DNA of 64,000 nucleotides from Blasia pusilla (taxonomy: Eukaryota; Marchantiophyta; Marchantiopsida; Blasiales): the NCBI GenBank assembly GCA_050084515.1, contig CM114274.1, forward strand, positions 30,876,001 to 30,940,000. Direction: 5' to 3'. Positions 21,236 to 32,791 of the stretch are shown here, in pieces. The position numbers and the translations under genes were made by a program. The stretch's first letter is position 1, and every line of letters starts with the position of its first letter. The notes beneath the pieces were generated by a model. That model did not search any database, was not told the origin of the DNA, and saw only the letters and a list, made by a program, of their open reading frames with translations.

Positions 21236-22672
21236 AGACCTCCAAATCCATCGAATCCACAACATCTACGTCAACTACATAAACTTGCAAGACTAAAGGA
21301 AAAAATCAAAGACATTCAAATTTAGATCTCAAGTATTCTATTATTTTATTTTATTGATTTAGTACTTCAAGATTAGAATCTTTGTGAATTATCTTGGCTT
21401 ATTGTAACTTTTTCCCGTTTTTTTTGCAGGCCGGTGACAACTATATCGGATGCGGTTCATCCTTCTAATTTTTTGGATGGGTCATCTCCTATGTATCTTT
21501 CTATTCTAATCTCATTTTTATTTCTAAAGGTTTATTTTTTACATATTCTAACGTGGAAATTACAAGTCTAACCCTTAATAACTTTGTTTATTGCACTCTT
21601 CCTTGTCCTTCCAACCCTCTACGATTTCATGACATGCTCCGAGTTGCACGAGCTCAAGGTCAAAGATGAAGGCATGCTCATTTGGTTGATCTTGATGAAC
21701 ATGGAAGCCCTTGTGATTCTTCTAGAAGGAGTTACACATATGATACAAATCATAATACTGGCATGACTATTGCACCTATTAATGATGTAATGGCTTCTAC
21801 GACTATCATGACAATCGATGACTATGATGTTGAAGATAGTATGAGGTACCACTACTCTCATGTATAATTTACTATATTTAACTTTAATTTTTTTCCTTTT
21901 TAACTTTGGTACATTCTAAATTTGGGTTTTTTCCAAGCCTATGAGAGTCACTTCTAATATGCTTCCCCTTTCAACAACTGTAATCACGCCATCTCCAATG
22001 TGCTCTTCCTAACTATAGCTACAATTTCTTTGTTATAATATTTTTATTAATTCATATTAATTATTGTATTAGATCATCCTATTTTTATAATTCTTATTTT
22101 TGTAGTCTTTTGCTTCCATCCAATCCTCAACGGTTACATGACGTGCTTCGAGTTGCTCGTGCATAAGGCCAAAGACGCAGACACGCTAATTTTCTTGATC
22201 TACATGTCATTGATGGGGCGTGTAGTGGTGATCCGATGATAAGGACGGATAGTCCTGAAATAAATCTTCATGTTGGAATAGATGTTGTTCCAATAGGCAA
22301 AGATATTGCTCCTACGAGTACTAATAGAATGGAAGAGTTCAATGTTCACGATAATCTAAGGTATGACTTTTGTTTTCCTTTTCTTTCATTACATATCTTT
22401 TTGGTCTATTTTGAATAACTTGGGTATACTCTAAATTTTGGTTGTATTTCAGGCCAATAACTACTACTTTTGATGTGGTTCCTCAGTTGACGATTAATAT
22501 CACGTCATCTCCAATGTACACTTCTCTCTGTAGCCTTTACACTCTTGCATACTTTTTTTGTTAATTAACCTTGATTATCACCTTATGATGATTATATTTT
22601 TTATACATTGTTTTTTTACAGTCTTCATGTTCCTTCCAACCCTTGACGATTACATGATATGCTTCAAGGAAA
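21236..22672 (+). repeat. Tandemly repeated exon-intron unit in the Helitron
   Basis: A small exon encoding a PSNP.RL.D.LRVARA-type run recurs at about 21236 (most diverged), 21603, 22110 and 22625. A second exon beginning P.TT or similar and ending near TCATCTCCTATG/TCTCCAATG recurs at about 21428, 21938 and 22452. The period is about 510 bp for the last three units. Each exon keeps AG before it, and the second keeps GT after it. This is segmental duplication of a whole exon-intron block, not a simple coding repeat. Confidence 0.65.
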
Positions 22673-25159
22673 TGAGACGATAAGAGGACATGAGGCGATG
22701 AATGAGGATAGGGATGAGAATGAGGACAATAATGTACTACAGGGAGTTGAAGAAGAAGGCGCTGAAGGTGGACAAATGACTCATGGGGGAGGTTCAAAGA
22801 CTATCACAACTCTTCAATTCGCTTCATTTCAACTCCAAATACGAGCTAATACTATCGATCATAACAGGTTGTTGAGGTTTGGTTGTCTTACTCAAGAATA
22901 TATGGTAGATATGTATGCAACTATTGAGATGCAAAATGATTGACTTGGATACGGGTACATCAAAAGGAGTTGAGAGCTTATTTATACCAAGGTGTTAGAG
23001 ATGCTATGACAAGGCATGATAATGACGGTCATGCCATAGGGAGACGAATCATCTTACTTTCTTCTTTTATTGGAGGACCTAGACACATGCATCAATTGTA
23101 TCATGATGCAATGGCAATTGTCAGACATTTTGGGAAGCCTGACTACTTTTTGACTATGACTTGCAACCCTAAATGGCCAGAGATTATCTCAGCTCTTCTT
23201 CCCGGTCAAACAACCTCTGATCATCTAGACCTGGTTGTATGTGTTTTCCAACAAAAGAAGAAAGATTCGTTGAGGCTTATAGTAGATAAGCATATTTTTG
23301 GGCGAGTAGTGGGATGTATTCATGTAGTGGAGTTTCAAAAAAGAGGCCTACCACATGTGCATCTTTTGATTATTCTTGCTTCAGAGGATAAGCCAAGGAC
23401 AACTTCTGATTCTGACGATATTATATGTGCTGAGATTCCTGATCCAACTACTCATCCAAAACTTTACTCGATTGTGAGAAATTATATGATACATGGACCA
23501 TGTGGAGTACTTCATCCAAATGCGCCGTGTACACACAAAACGACGAAAAATTGTTCAAAGGGCTATCCAAAGCATTTTGTATCCATGATGGAGAATGAGG
23601 ATGGATATCCTCTTTATAAGCGGTAATTATTTTTAGATTTTACTTGCATTTTTTTTAATATTATAATAATATTTTTTTCACAAATTTATCATAATTACTA
23701 ACATTGTTGTATTTCTGTGATCATGTAGATGTAATAATGGTAGGTCGATTAATAAGTAAAATCATGACTTTGATAATCGGTGGGTGGTTTCGTATAATCC
23801 AATGCTATGTACCCTATTTGATTGTCATATCAATTTGGATATAACGTATTGCATACATGCAGTGAAATACTTTTACAAGTATCTATACAAAGGATCTGAT
23901 GCCGTATCATATACCTTGGCGAAGAGTACAACAATTGAAGATACTATTGACAAAACATCTTTATACATTGATGCAAGGTACTTTGATTTTATCTTTTTTC
24001 ATATAGTTGATTATCATTATTTTTAATATTGAAAGGTTAGACTCTCACTATACATTTTTTGTGTCAATGAAGGTATGTTTCTTCTTCAAAATCTTGTTCG
24101 CAAATCTTCAAGTTTAGTTTACATGCTGAGCAACCAAGTATTGTAAGATTGATTGTTCATCTTCCAGATAGCCAGATGGTATATTTTCATGACCGAGATT
24201 TATTGGGTAATATTTTAGAGCGGAATAAAGAGACTACTCTCACCCAATAGTTTGCAACTAATATTTCTAATCCTACAACAAGACAATATCTATATTTGGA
24301 ATTCCCTTCTTATTACTCTTGGAATAAGAAGAAATGACTTTGACGTAAACGTGGAAGAAAAGGATGTGGACATCCTATTGGACGTTTGTATATAACAAAC
24401 CCAGGTGAAGTTTCTATTTTTCTTTAAGATTTGATTTTTACAAAAATAATTATGTCTTAATTTAAATGATTTATTTTTGTGGTTGGTTTTCTTATTATTT
24501 TTCTATATGTAAAATACTATAGGTGAAGTGGATTGTCATTGGTTATGATTACTTCTACATCATGTGAGAGGAGCTCAATCATATGAAGATTTGAGAACAT
24601 TTGATGGAGTAATGTATCCTACGTTTAAGGAAATAGCTATTCATATGGGATTGTTAGAAGACGACAAAGAGGTGTTTTCTTACTTTGAAGAGGCGATTAT
24701 AATTTGTACTGGTTACTCAGTGCATTTACTCTTTGCTATCATTCTTCTATACAATACCCCTTTAGTTCTTGGAATGGCGTGGGAGCGTTTTTTAGTTCCA
24801 CTGACATAAGACCTTTTACATCAAAGGCGTGAGGTAATATGCATGCCTTGTGTTGAATTCTGATTTTATTGGGCTCTTTCTTTTGTATGTTTCTTTCTAT
24901 TCATATTTCTTCTTCCATCTTTATTTATTTCATTTGTAAATTGTTACAGATAATCGGAATTCCTAATCTTACCTTGGACACTCAAACTATTAATCTTGCA
25001 TTAATAGAGATCTATTACCATCTTCAAGATCATGGTAAAAGTATGGCAGATTTTCCCGGCATGCCTCAACCTGATTTTTCAGCTCGCGACATATTGATCT
25101 CGCACTTGGAGGACGAAGAGCTTTGCTACGATCGTGATATGCTTTGTGAACGTGTTTAA
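22625..25159 (+). pseudogene. Helitron Rep (HUH/Y2 nickase) region, broken
   Basis: Order: an acidic linker, LQIRANTIDHNRLLRFG, a one-base frame slip near 22940, then the Rep core to 23624 with FLTMTCNPKWPE and the HUH box GLPHVHLL. After an intron-like gap the next exon (about 23730-23977) carries AVKYFYKYLYKG, where the paired catalytic tyrosines lie. Further exons (24073-24405, 24523-24835, 24953-25159) carry VHLPDSQMVYF, LLHHVRGAQSYEDLRT, PTFKEIAIHMGLLEDD and the link to the helicase. In-frame stops occur (after ETTLTQ, after NKKK, after CERV). Rep nicks and joins DNA; this copy is inactive. Confidence 0.85.
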
Positions 25160-25173
25160 CAAGAGAGGCCTCA

Positions 25174-26992
25174 TTGAATGATGGACAACGAGCTATTTGG
25201 GATGTTATCCATATTCTCTTTGAGGAGGTGTTAAATGATGCACCACCTTCGGTAAGTCCATTTCATTTTTGTTATGGTCTTGCCTCATTTTCATATTTAG
25301 TTTACTTTCTTTTGAATTTCCTGTTTCTAACTATGGTTTTTGTAGGGATAGTTATTTTTTATTGATGGTCTTCTCCTTGCTAGGGTGCGAAGCAAGGGTC
25401 ACATAGCTCTAGCTGTTGCATCTTTGGGGATTATTGCCTTATTATTAGATGGAGGTCGTACGGCTCATTCGCGATTCAAGTTCATGAATTGTCCACTTGC
25501 AAGTGAGTTTACCTTCTAGATTTTGCTAGCACCTTGCATCTAAGCTGAATATTATGTCTTCATTTTTTGTTTACTTGTATGTATTATAACTCGATATTTT
25601 CTTACTAATTGATTTTTTGCGTGTTTTCTAGCTTATTGGTCAATAGTCATATTGCACGCCTTATACAAAAGGCAATGTTAATTGTTTAGGACGAAGCTCC
25701 TATGATCCACCGTCACGCTTTTGAGGTTGTTAATCATATGTTCCAAGATATTATGGGTTTGGTGGATGTTTGACTGCGAGATATACCATTTGGGGGCAAG
25801 ATATTTATAGTTGGTGGTGACTTTCGACAACTTCTTCATGTTGTCCGTCATGGTGATCGCCCTTCTATTGTGCGTGCAACCCTAAGGAGATCCCTTATTA
25901 GGTCTCATGTGAAAGTAATGAAACTCACTACCAACATGAGAGTGAATTCTTTACAAGGTATTAAATATTAAACCTTCTATTTTTGCTTTCCTTATCATAT
26001 ATATTCTTTAATGAAATGTACAAATTCTTTTTCTTATGAATTTATCTCAAGATAAGTACCTCATGAGCAAGAAGCGTTTGCAATTTGGTTATTAAAGGTT
26101 GGCAAAGGTCGTATACCATTAAATTCTGACATTGGAGATGCTTTTATACAAATTCATGAATCTATGATCGTTAAGACGACAAGGCTCAATGATCTCAACA
26201 TTTTTAATGGCGGAAATGTTGATACGTGGAGTCATATTGACTTCTTGAAGGGTGCATCTATTCTTTTAACCAAAAATAGTAATGTGGACATTATCAATGC
26301 CGAAATCATGTCTCGATTTCCAAGAGAGGTAATGTTCAATGAATCTTATCTTATATCTTTATCATGAGATGAAGAATATTAATGTTGTTATTGTATGTTA
26401 TCCTTTTGATTAACTATTTCTTCCCTTCTTCCAGGAGCCCACTTTTTTAAGTGCTGATTTGGTTTTGGTTTGTGACGATGGGATGAGGCTTCTATACCCA
26501 ACACAATTCTTGAACACATGTTTGCCATCGGGACAACCTCCACATTTTTTGACTTTGAAGATTGGAGCTCCTATCATGCTATTAAGGAATATGAAAAGAG
26601 CAAAGGAACAAGCAAATGGGACTCGACTCGTGATTGCTGGATTTGGTCGACATATTATAGATGCAATATTATAACGGGAAAAAATATTGGAGCTCATGTT
26701 TTTATTCCACGTATTCCGTTGATTGCTTGTGATTCTGGTTTACCTTTTGATTTATGACAATTTCAACTTCCTATTCATCATGCTTTTGCTATGACTATTG
26801 TCAGAAGGTCGGACATTAGAGAGAGTTGGAATTTACTTGTCAAATCCTGTGTTTTCTCATGGGCACTTATATGTTGTCTTATCTAGAGTGCGTGCTAAGA
26901 ATTCAATTCATATGATGGTTGAAAGTGAAAATCCAACGAACAAAGTTGGTGTTTATACCATAAATGTTGTATATCATGAAGTACTACATTGA
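25174..26992 (+). pseudogene. Helitron Pif1-type helicase region lacking Walker A
   Basis: Starts NDGQRAIWDVI, then FFIDG directly joined to LLLARVRSKGHIALAVASLG (about 25362). The GPGGTGKT phosphate-binding loop expected between them has been deleted. Walker B follows as DEAPM after an in-frame TAG, then FGGKIFIVGGDFRQLL, a TTNMRVN motif, NVDIINAEIMSRFP, and at the C-terminus RVGIYLSNPVFSHGHLYVVLSRVRAKN. Intron-like gaps with GT/AG lie at 25250-25345 and around 25505-25630, 25960-26050 and 26330-26435. It could not hydrolyse ATP even without its stops. Confidence 0.85.
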
Positions 26993-27129
26993 AGCTAATA
27001 AAATAAAATGTAAAAAATAAATTTTAGTTTTTAAACAAAAAAATTATATTGCTGTGCAATATGATTCTTTGAAAATTTATCTAATATTGTTGTTTTTTCG
27101 CCGGTGAATTGCACGGGAATTCTTACCAG

Positions 27130-28760
27130 TGATATTTTATTTCAAGAAGAGAAAAAGACTGAATTTTTCAAAGCGGCGATAAAATGTTATTATTATTCAT
27201 ATTAAAAAAATTTATACATCGTAAAAATATAATAACTTCATTCCTAATCTATGTTATTATTGGAATATATTTTGAAATTAAATTAAAACTATTGAGATGC
27301 CTGTGCGATGCAGTTTACCATTTTTTTTACAAATTTATAAATTTGTAATAACGTGACTCTAACTCTAGTCCCACAGAACGTGGAGGGAGCTAGCGATTGA
27401 TTGAGACCTCGTTGTCAACTCGTGGTTACGAGCGAGCGGTAGGCTGGTAGCATGAAAGCAGCTCCCAAAAAGTGGTAGATTTTCATCCTCTTTTTGAGCA
27501 GCCCTCCGATGTCACAACATGTAACAATGCTAGGTGAGGGATGCGGGTCGCCGAGTGTGGTCCAGGTAGGCGAGGATCGAGCCTCGTTGAGAGTAGAACT
27601 TTTGCTTTACCGATGCCGATCTTGAGCGAGCTATTGCTCACCCTCGGATTACCACCTCACAAGCCTCTAACCAATGTCGTATCAGCACTTGTGTGAATAG
27701 AAGCCTCGGAAATCGAAGCCTTTTAATGTGAGTAGTAAGGTACCCCGGTTCCATATGGCGGAAAACCTCAAAATTTAAAATTTTATCACTAGATTAATTT
27801 CAATTTTATAAAATAATTTCAATGTTCATATAATATTGGGCGAGCTTGAGGAGGTCAAGGAGTTGATGACCATGGTGGTAGAGTTCTACCACCAATTAGA
27901 GGAGATGAAGGACATGCACTTGTTGTAGCACTCCACTGTGGCTTCACAATCGCATCAATGTTTTGGAGTAAAGGATTTTTGTCATGAAAATGATGTATCC
28001 AAGGGTGGACACAAAGCCAACAGTAGCTACTTTATTTCCAGCCTCTATATTGTATCAAGATGTATGTGAGGCGTACACTCGTACGAGATTTGTATGCTGT
28101 AGTGCCCAAGTAGAGGATGTTACGGCGGTGAGTTTTGTGACTTTGGGTGCTATGAGAGCGACTAAGCCATATAGAGGTGGTGTTGAGATGGACCCACTGG
28201 AGCATACGATTGGGAAATATGCCAGGTTTCCCTAGTTATTCAAATTATTCAATGCACTATACACACCATAGATAGTGCATAAATGACTAGCGGTACCCAC
28301 AAATGGGATGGATATGTCGACATCGTGAGGGTTGGGGAGGTGACTTCTATGTCGTCTCAAGTGGAGCTAGTAGGTTCGAGCACATTGTTGGGGATGGCCA
28401 TTGCGGTGTATAAGGATCCTTTTTTTTTTTGCCATGGACTTGACGACGGTGGGAGTTGGACGAGTAGAGGTGTTCTGGTTGGCAACCATGTTGTTTGAGC
28501 ATGGAGATGTTATTTCCTCTCATTTAGAAGTAGTCATTCATGAGATGGTAGACCTGCCCTTGGAGCATGCGCTCGAGACGTCCCTCATTGAGTCAAAGGA
28601 GGTTGCAGCTGCCAAGATGGCAGATATGCGAACTAGACCAGCGATAGAGCAAGCCATGGTGATACCAGATATGGTGTTGTTGAACGACCCAAGAAAGTTA
28701 TTCCACTTGGTTAGTCTGACATGTACATTGTACCACCCGCAACGTGTTCAACCTACTGAG
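27130..28760. other. Degenerate DNA, possibly retroelement-derived
   Basis: No clear gene. The run ELEEVKELMTMVVEFYHQLEEMKDMH (27844-27925, plus strand) and the open stretches at 27984-28235 and 28401-28780 have the flavour of a Ty3 gag/spacer, but I see no nucleocapsid zinc knuckle or protease motif. The 28401-28955 ORF runs into LTR sequence at its end and is not a gene. Confidence 0.3.
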
Positions 28761-28764
28761 CATG

Positions 28765-28826
28765 TCCTCCACTACTCACGAAGGCGCTCTACAAGATCTC
28801 CCCGATCTATCCTAAAAGACGTGACA
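28765..28826 (-). mobile_element. Truncated LTR start of a Ty3 element
   Basis: On the minus strand TGTCACGTCTTTTAGG begins at 28826 and runs about 60 bp before similarity to the other LTRs is lost. It joins the internal region to its right (28827-29990). Confidence 0.6.
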
Positions 28827-29990
28827 GTTGTCATACGTATACACATCAATACACAACATACATCATTGTCACCGAACACACACACAAACATCCACGATCC
28901 CATGCTAACTTATGGCATCCAAACAACGAGACAAGAAGTACCAAAATATCTCTAATCGCTCCCCTAGTTGGTGGTTAGGTCCCTCTAACTCCAAATAGCC
29001 ATCTATCCCTACCTACCATGACATACATCTCTCGGACGCTAAGAGCAAGAAGGTCGGGTGCTCATGTGGCCCCATCGTTAGTCGCCTTCTTGTCATCCAT
29101 ATCACAAACACAAGTAGGAATGTAGAACTACCTATTCTATGTACATCTGGGACACATCCATCATCCTTGAGGAACCCTAGTGAGAGGTGGCATCAAACAT
29201 GCCATATGCCATCCTCTCGAACATCCATCACATACTAGCATAGTGGTTGCATCATGTGCGGAACCACACAACATACACCGCAAGCCTACAAGAACTATTT
29301 CTAAGTTGGGATCAACTGTACCATCAATGTTCGGAAGATGGCATGGCGTACAGTTACGCACATGGTCCTTCCAAACTATAGCATCACGTCCCTCCAATAA
29401 GAGAACACCGGATGGCAAAACCTCACGCACTCTCAAGATGGTGCGCCCTAAAGTCACATCCAATGATGTGGGTGCCGTCTGCTGCAAGTAGACAAAGTCT
29501 CCTTGATGAAACCTCGAGATAGTAGGTCGATAACCACCTCCCCGAACAGTCGCATACCTCAACGGATCCCAATGTTGCGCAATCGCCAAGTTCTCAAACG
29601 CCATGGGCATCACTCTACGAAACAACTCAGACCTCTGAGAACATGTTTGCATCCATACATCAGGGTCATCAAGGTTCAACACCTCACCAACATCTCGACG
29701 AATGGCCGTAGGTAAATCTAGCTCTCAACCATAAAGCAACAAGTATGGTGAGAAAGACGCTAAGGATGCATGCCTGCTGAATCTGTATCACATCGCCAAC
29801 CAAGGCAACTGAAGGTCCCAATCTCCTAGGTGACCTCTCAACAAGCCATACTTATGTAGTCCTCTCTTCACCGCCTCCACAACCCGCTCCGTTAGTCCAT
29901 CCGCCTTAGGATGATCTCGCGAAGTAGTGCGGTGGTGGATCAGTGCCAGGGAAGGCGGCGTGTTTGGCGACATTGAACCTTGTCCCTTTC
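28827..29990 (-). pseudogene. Ty3-type integrase C-terminus fused to a PHD finger
   Basis: On the minus strand from 29990: integrase core end (DHPKADGLTERVVEAVKRGL, GDWDLQLPWLAM), a frame change, then an open stretch 29682-29161 (MLNLDDPDVWMQ, RFHQGDFVYLQQ, LPSGVLLLEGRD, VWKDHVRNC) forming the integrase C-terminal region. It ends in a C4HC3 zinc finger: CMLC, 11 residues, CDGC, SRGWH, MAC, 14 positions, CPRC, with W two residues before the final Cys pair. That is PHD spacing; chromoviruses have a chromodomain at this position. An in-frame TGA lies two codons before the final Cys pair. A non-coding tail and a purine tract follow, then a U5-like block (28830-28955). Confidence 0.85.
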
Positions 29991-32790
29991 AAATACATAC
30001 CTTTACTAGGGGCGTGTGATCCACACAATATATGATTTGACAAGAGCTATTTATCAAACTCTAGCCAAAGCATGCTTTAGATGGTGCGATGGGGCAATTA
30101 CGACACTAGTAGAATCATATGATGTGTTGGTAGAGAGTATGTTGTTTTAGACCCTTGGTTTCATCCTCAATTTTTGGGAGGAGACTATTTCTTATCGGAC
30201 AGGACGGAAATTAAGTGATGGAAGGATAAGCCTTTTACTTGTGCGGTTCGTAAGGCGTAGTAGTGGTCCACGAGGTGATATGGTCATCATGTTGGAAGAA
30301 TTTAAAAGTAGTGTTATTTGGCCAAGAGAGTCATCGGAGGGGAACACCCATGTAGAGAGCATCCTAGCAACACATAGTCCCATTGAGAGATACCCATGGT
30401 GGGTGTCTCTTCCCATGTTGTGGAGACCTCTTCATCATTTTTGGATACGAACGTTGATTTGCATAGGAGGCACTCGTGGAATCGTGCTTTTGTCTCCAAG
30501 CAAGTAGAGTCAGGTGACGGTCGTGCTCTTAGAGTGGAGACTTGAAGTCTAAGATGCGAGCGAGGCTAGGGTTCTGAGTGTTTCATTCGTTTATGGTCAT
30601 GACTAAGGAAACGGAACCAAATGCAAACCCAGACTTGAGAGGAATCAAATCTAGGATGAGACGTAGCCAAAAGGTGAGAATCGGATTTGGGACGTGACTA
30701 GCATTTGGGGGTTTTGACTATATTTTTTACCATAACTTTTAGTCCTGAGATTTTTTTGGGACAACTAAGATGGCATTGGAAGGCTTATGCAAAGCTAGTT
30801 CCAACGCACCAAAGATCTTAGAAAAAGCACGAGAAAATGTTGAGATATTGGCCAAAACATTCTGTATGGAGAGTCGGGTTGAGGGCCAGAGAGAGGGGCC
30901 TGGGGATCTCTTCCCCAAAGGTAGAGGGAGGGTGGAGATCCCTATAATTAATAGTAAGGGGGAAGGTCTCCAAGGGTGTTTGGGACTCAAACCCCACTTT
31001 GGGTGTCGCAAGGCGACTCAAGGGCACGAAATGGATCGGGAATTTTGTCATTGGGATTCAAAACCCAAACCAAGTCCAATAGAGTGGATTTCAGAGGTCT
31101 CTATTGGATTCCAACCTACGACTCATATTTTTGGGTCTCGTTTTGGGAGCTCATACGAGGTCCATTGGATTGTTGGGACCGCTATGCACGCAAACACTGT
31201 TTTAGGTGCTTGGACTAACCAGAAAGTCTATCCCAAGTCTCAAAAGACTTGCCCGTGTTGGGAAGCTACGAATGAGGGAAGGTTGAGCTTGATGAGGTGC
31301 CAAGTTGAGGACTCGGTGGGTTGGAAGACGGATTGAACCAGACCATACTAATGTGAGTGTGTGTGGGTGCAGATTGGTGATGAGAGCTTGTCCTACTGAA
31401 CGTTAGCTTTTGCAACAGTAACGATTGATGTTCGAGGAGAGTAGGCACATGACAACATCTCTCAAGTCTGGATCTCGAGTCTCCCTTGAAGCTCAACCTA
31501 TCTAGAAAGATATCAACCTTAACCTTGAGTCACTCCCCAACAGATGTATATCATTCAAGACTTGGGATAGAATTCCTTGATGTTCTATGGACCCAAAATG
31601 GCACTAGCATGGCTATTAGTCCCAACTGCTTAATGGAACTTAAATAGGTCTCTAATCAAGACTCAAAGTCTAAGTCACAAGTTAAGGTCCCAAGTGGTGT
31701 TCATAGCTGGTCCACTTGGTTTTCCCCCATGCTTTCCAAGGTGGAGTTTAGGTTCCAAACACCCATGGAGACCCTTCCCCTTATATGTATACATCTAGAT
31801 ATCTCCATTGACTCCCTACATCTAGGAAAGTACTCTTGGGCCACTCCTTGTCACCCTTAACCCAACTATCATTCTAACACTTTAGGGATGGTTTCCAAAC
31901 CAATGCTGATGTATTTTTCCAGATTTCTTGTGCATTAGAATTTTTTTTACCACAAGATTTTCTACACCACCTTATTCATCCCAAATTCATCTTGGTTCTA
32001 GCGATTATGACCTCAAACATGGAGAACCCCCAAACGCTCAATCAAGTTCCAAGCTAGGTTGCAGTCCCATTTCTGCCCAACTCTTATGGGACTTGAGCTC
32101 TTCTTAAGTCTCGCATGATATTTGGCTTTGTTTTGCTAGATCACAATCCCATCACTCGAGAGTCGAGATGCCCATCAAGGCTCGCATCACACTTCTCCAA
32201 CTCATATCTCATTCGTGAGACTCCAACGCACTTCTATCGTAATGTGAGACCACTAGCATTGTGATATTTCATGTTGGCACACGTTTGGTTATGAGGATCA
32301 TGACACTTTTCCTATCAAGGTAGTACAACCAATGGCTAGGGGAGAGGTTGATAGAGATTCTCAGAGACAACCATGAGTTTCTTGGGATGTGATGCATGTA
32401 CATCGAGAGATAGCAACCACTTCAATTGGTGTAGTGCTCGGTCCCGATCATCAAGGAGCACCAAGAGTGAAGATTCTTGAGTCGGCTACATATTACAAAT
32501 CAATCATTGTTAGTATTAAGGGAGTTGCATAGTTGCAACCAACCCCCAATTAAAGAGTCCTACCGTAGTCACAATGGAGACTTGGGAGCCACAGATCAGA
32601 CTCAAGTTGAGAGGAGGTGAGCGATGCTTGGTACATTAGTAATTGAGGAGTCCCATAAGTTTTTTTCATTTAGCATGAATGATTTAAGTATTTGAATGGT
32701 CTAGAGATTCACATTAAGTTGGATAGTGACACGTAGACCTTTCCTTGGATAGTGACACGTAGACCTTTCGACAAGCTATCCTACAATCCT
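29991..32790. other. Repeat-like intergenic DNA
   Basis: No domain was recognised. The 188-codon plus-strand ORF at 30770-31336 has a mirror ORF on the minus strand and no conserved motif. Similar phrases recur here (for example GGGACTCAAACC, TTGGATTCCAACC), suggesting old retroelement DNA. A 31-bp tandem duplication (GGATAGTGACACGTAGACCTTT) lies at about 32717-32768. Confidence 0.35.
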
Positions 32791-32791
32791 A

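Larger units (their letters stand above)
19553..27129 (+). mobile_element. Near-complete autonomous-type Helitron (7.6 kb), inactive
   Basis: The 5' end is A|TCTATAATATTAATG (19553). The 3' end has the stem CCG(G)TG-AATTG-CACGG, then GAATTCTTACCAG|T (27129); CTAG has decayed to CCAG. It lies between A and T with no target duplication. It encodes in order repeated small exons, a HUH/Y2 Rep domain and a Pif1-type helicase, with intron-like gaps bearing GT/AG borders. Stops, indels and the loss of the helicase Walker A loop show it is dead. Rolling-circle transposition is known for the family. Confidence 0.85.

Noticed and set aside
30770-31336. 188-codon plus-strand ORF
   Set aside because: No domain, signal peptide or membrane segment; mirrored by minus-strand ORFs, in repeat-like DNA.
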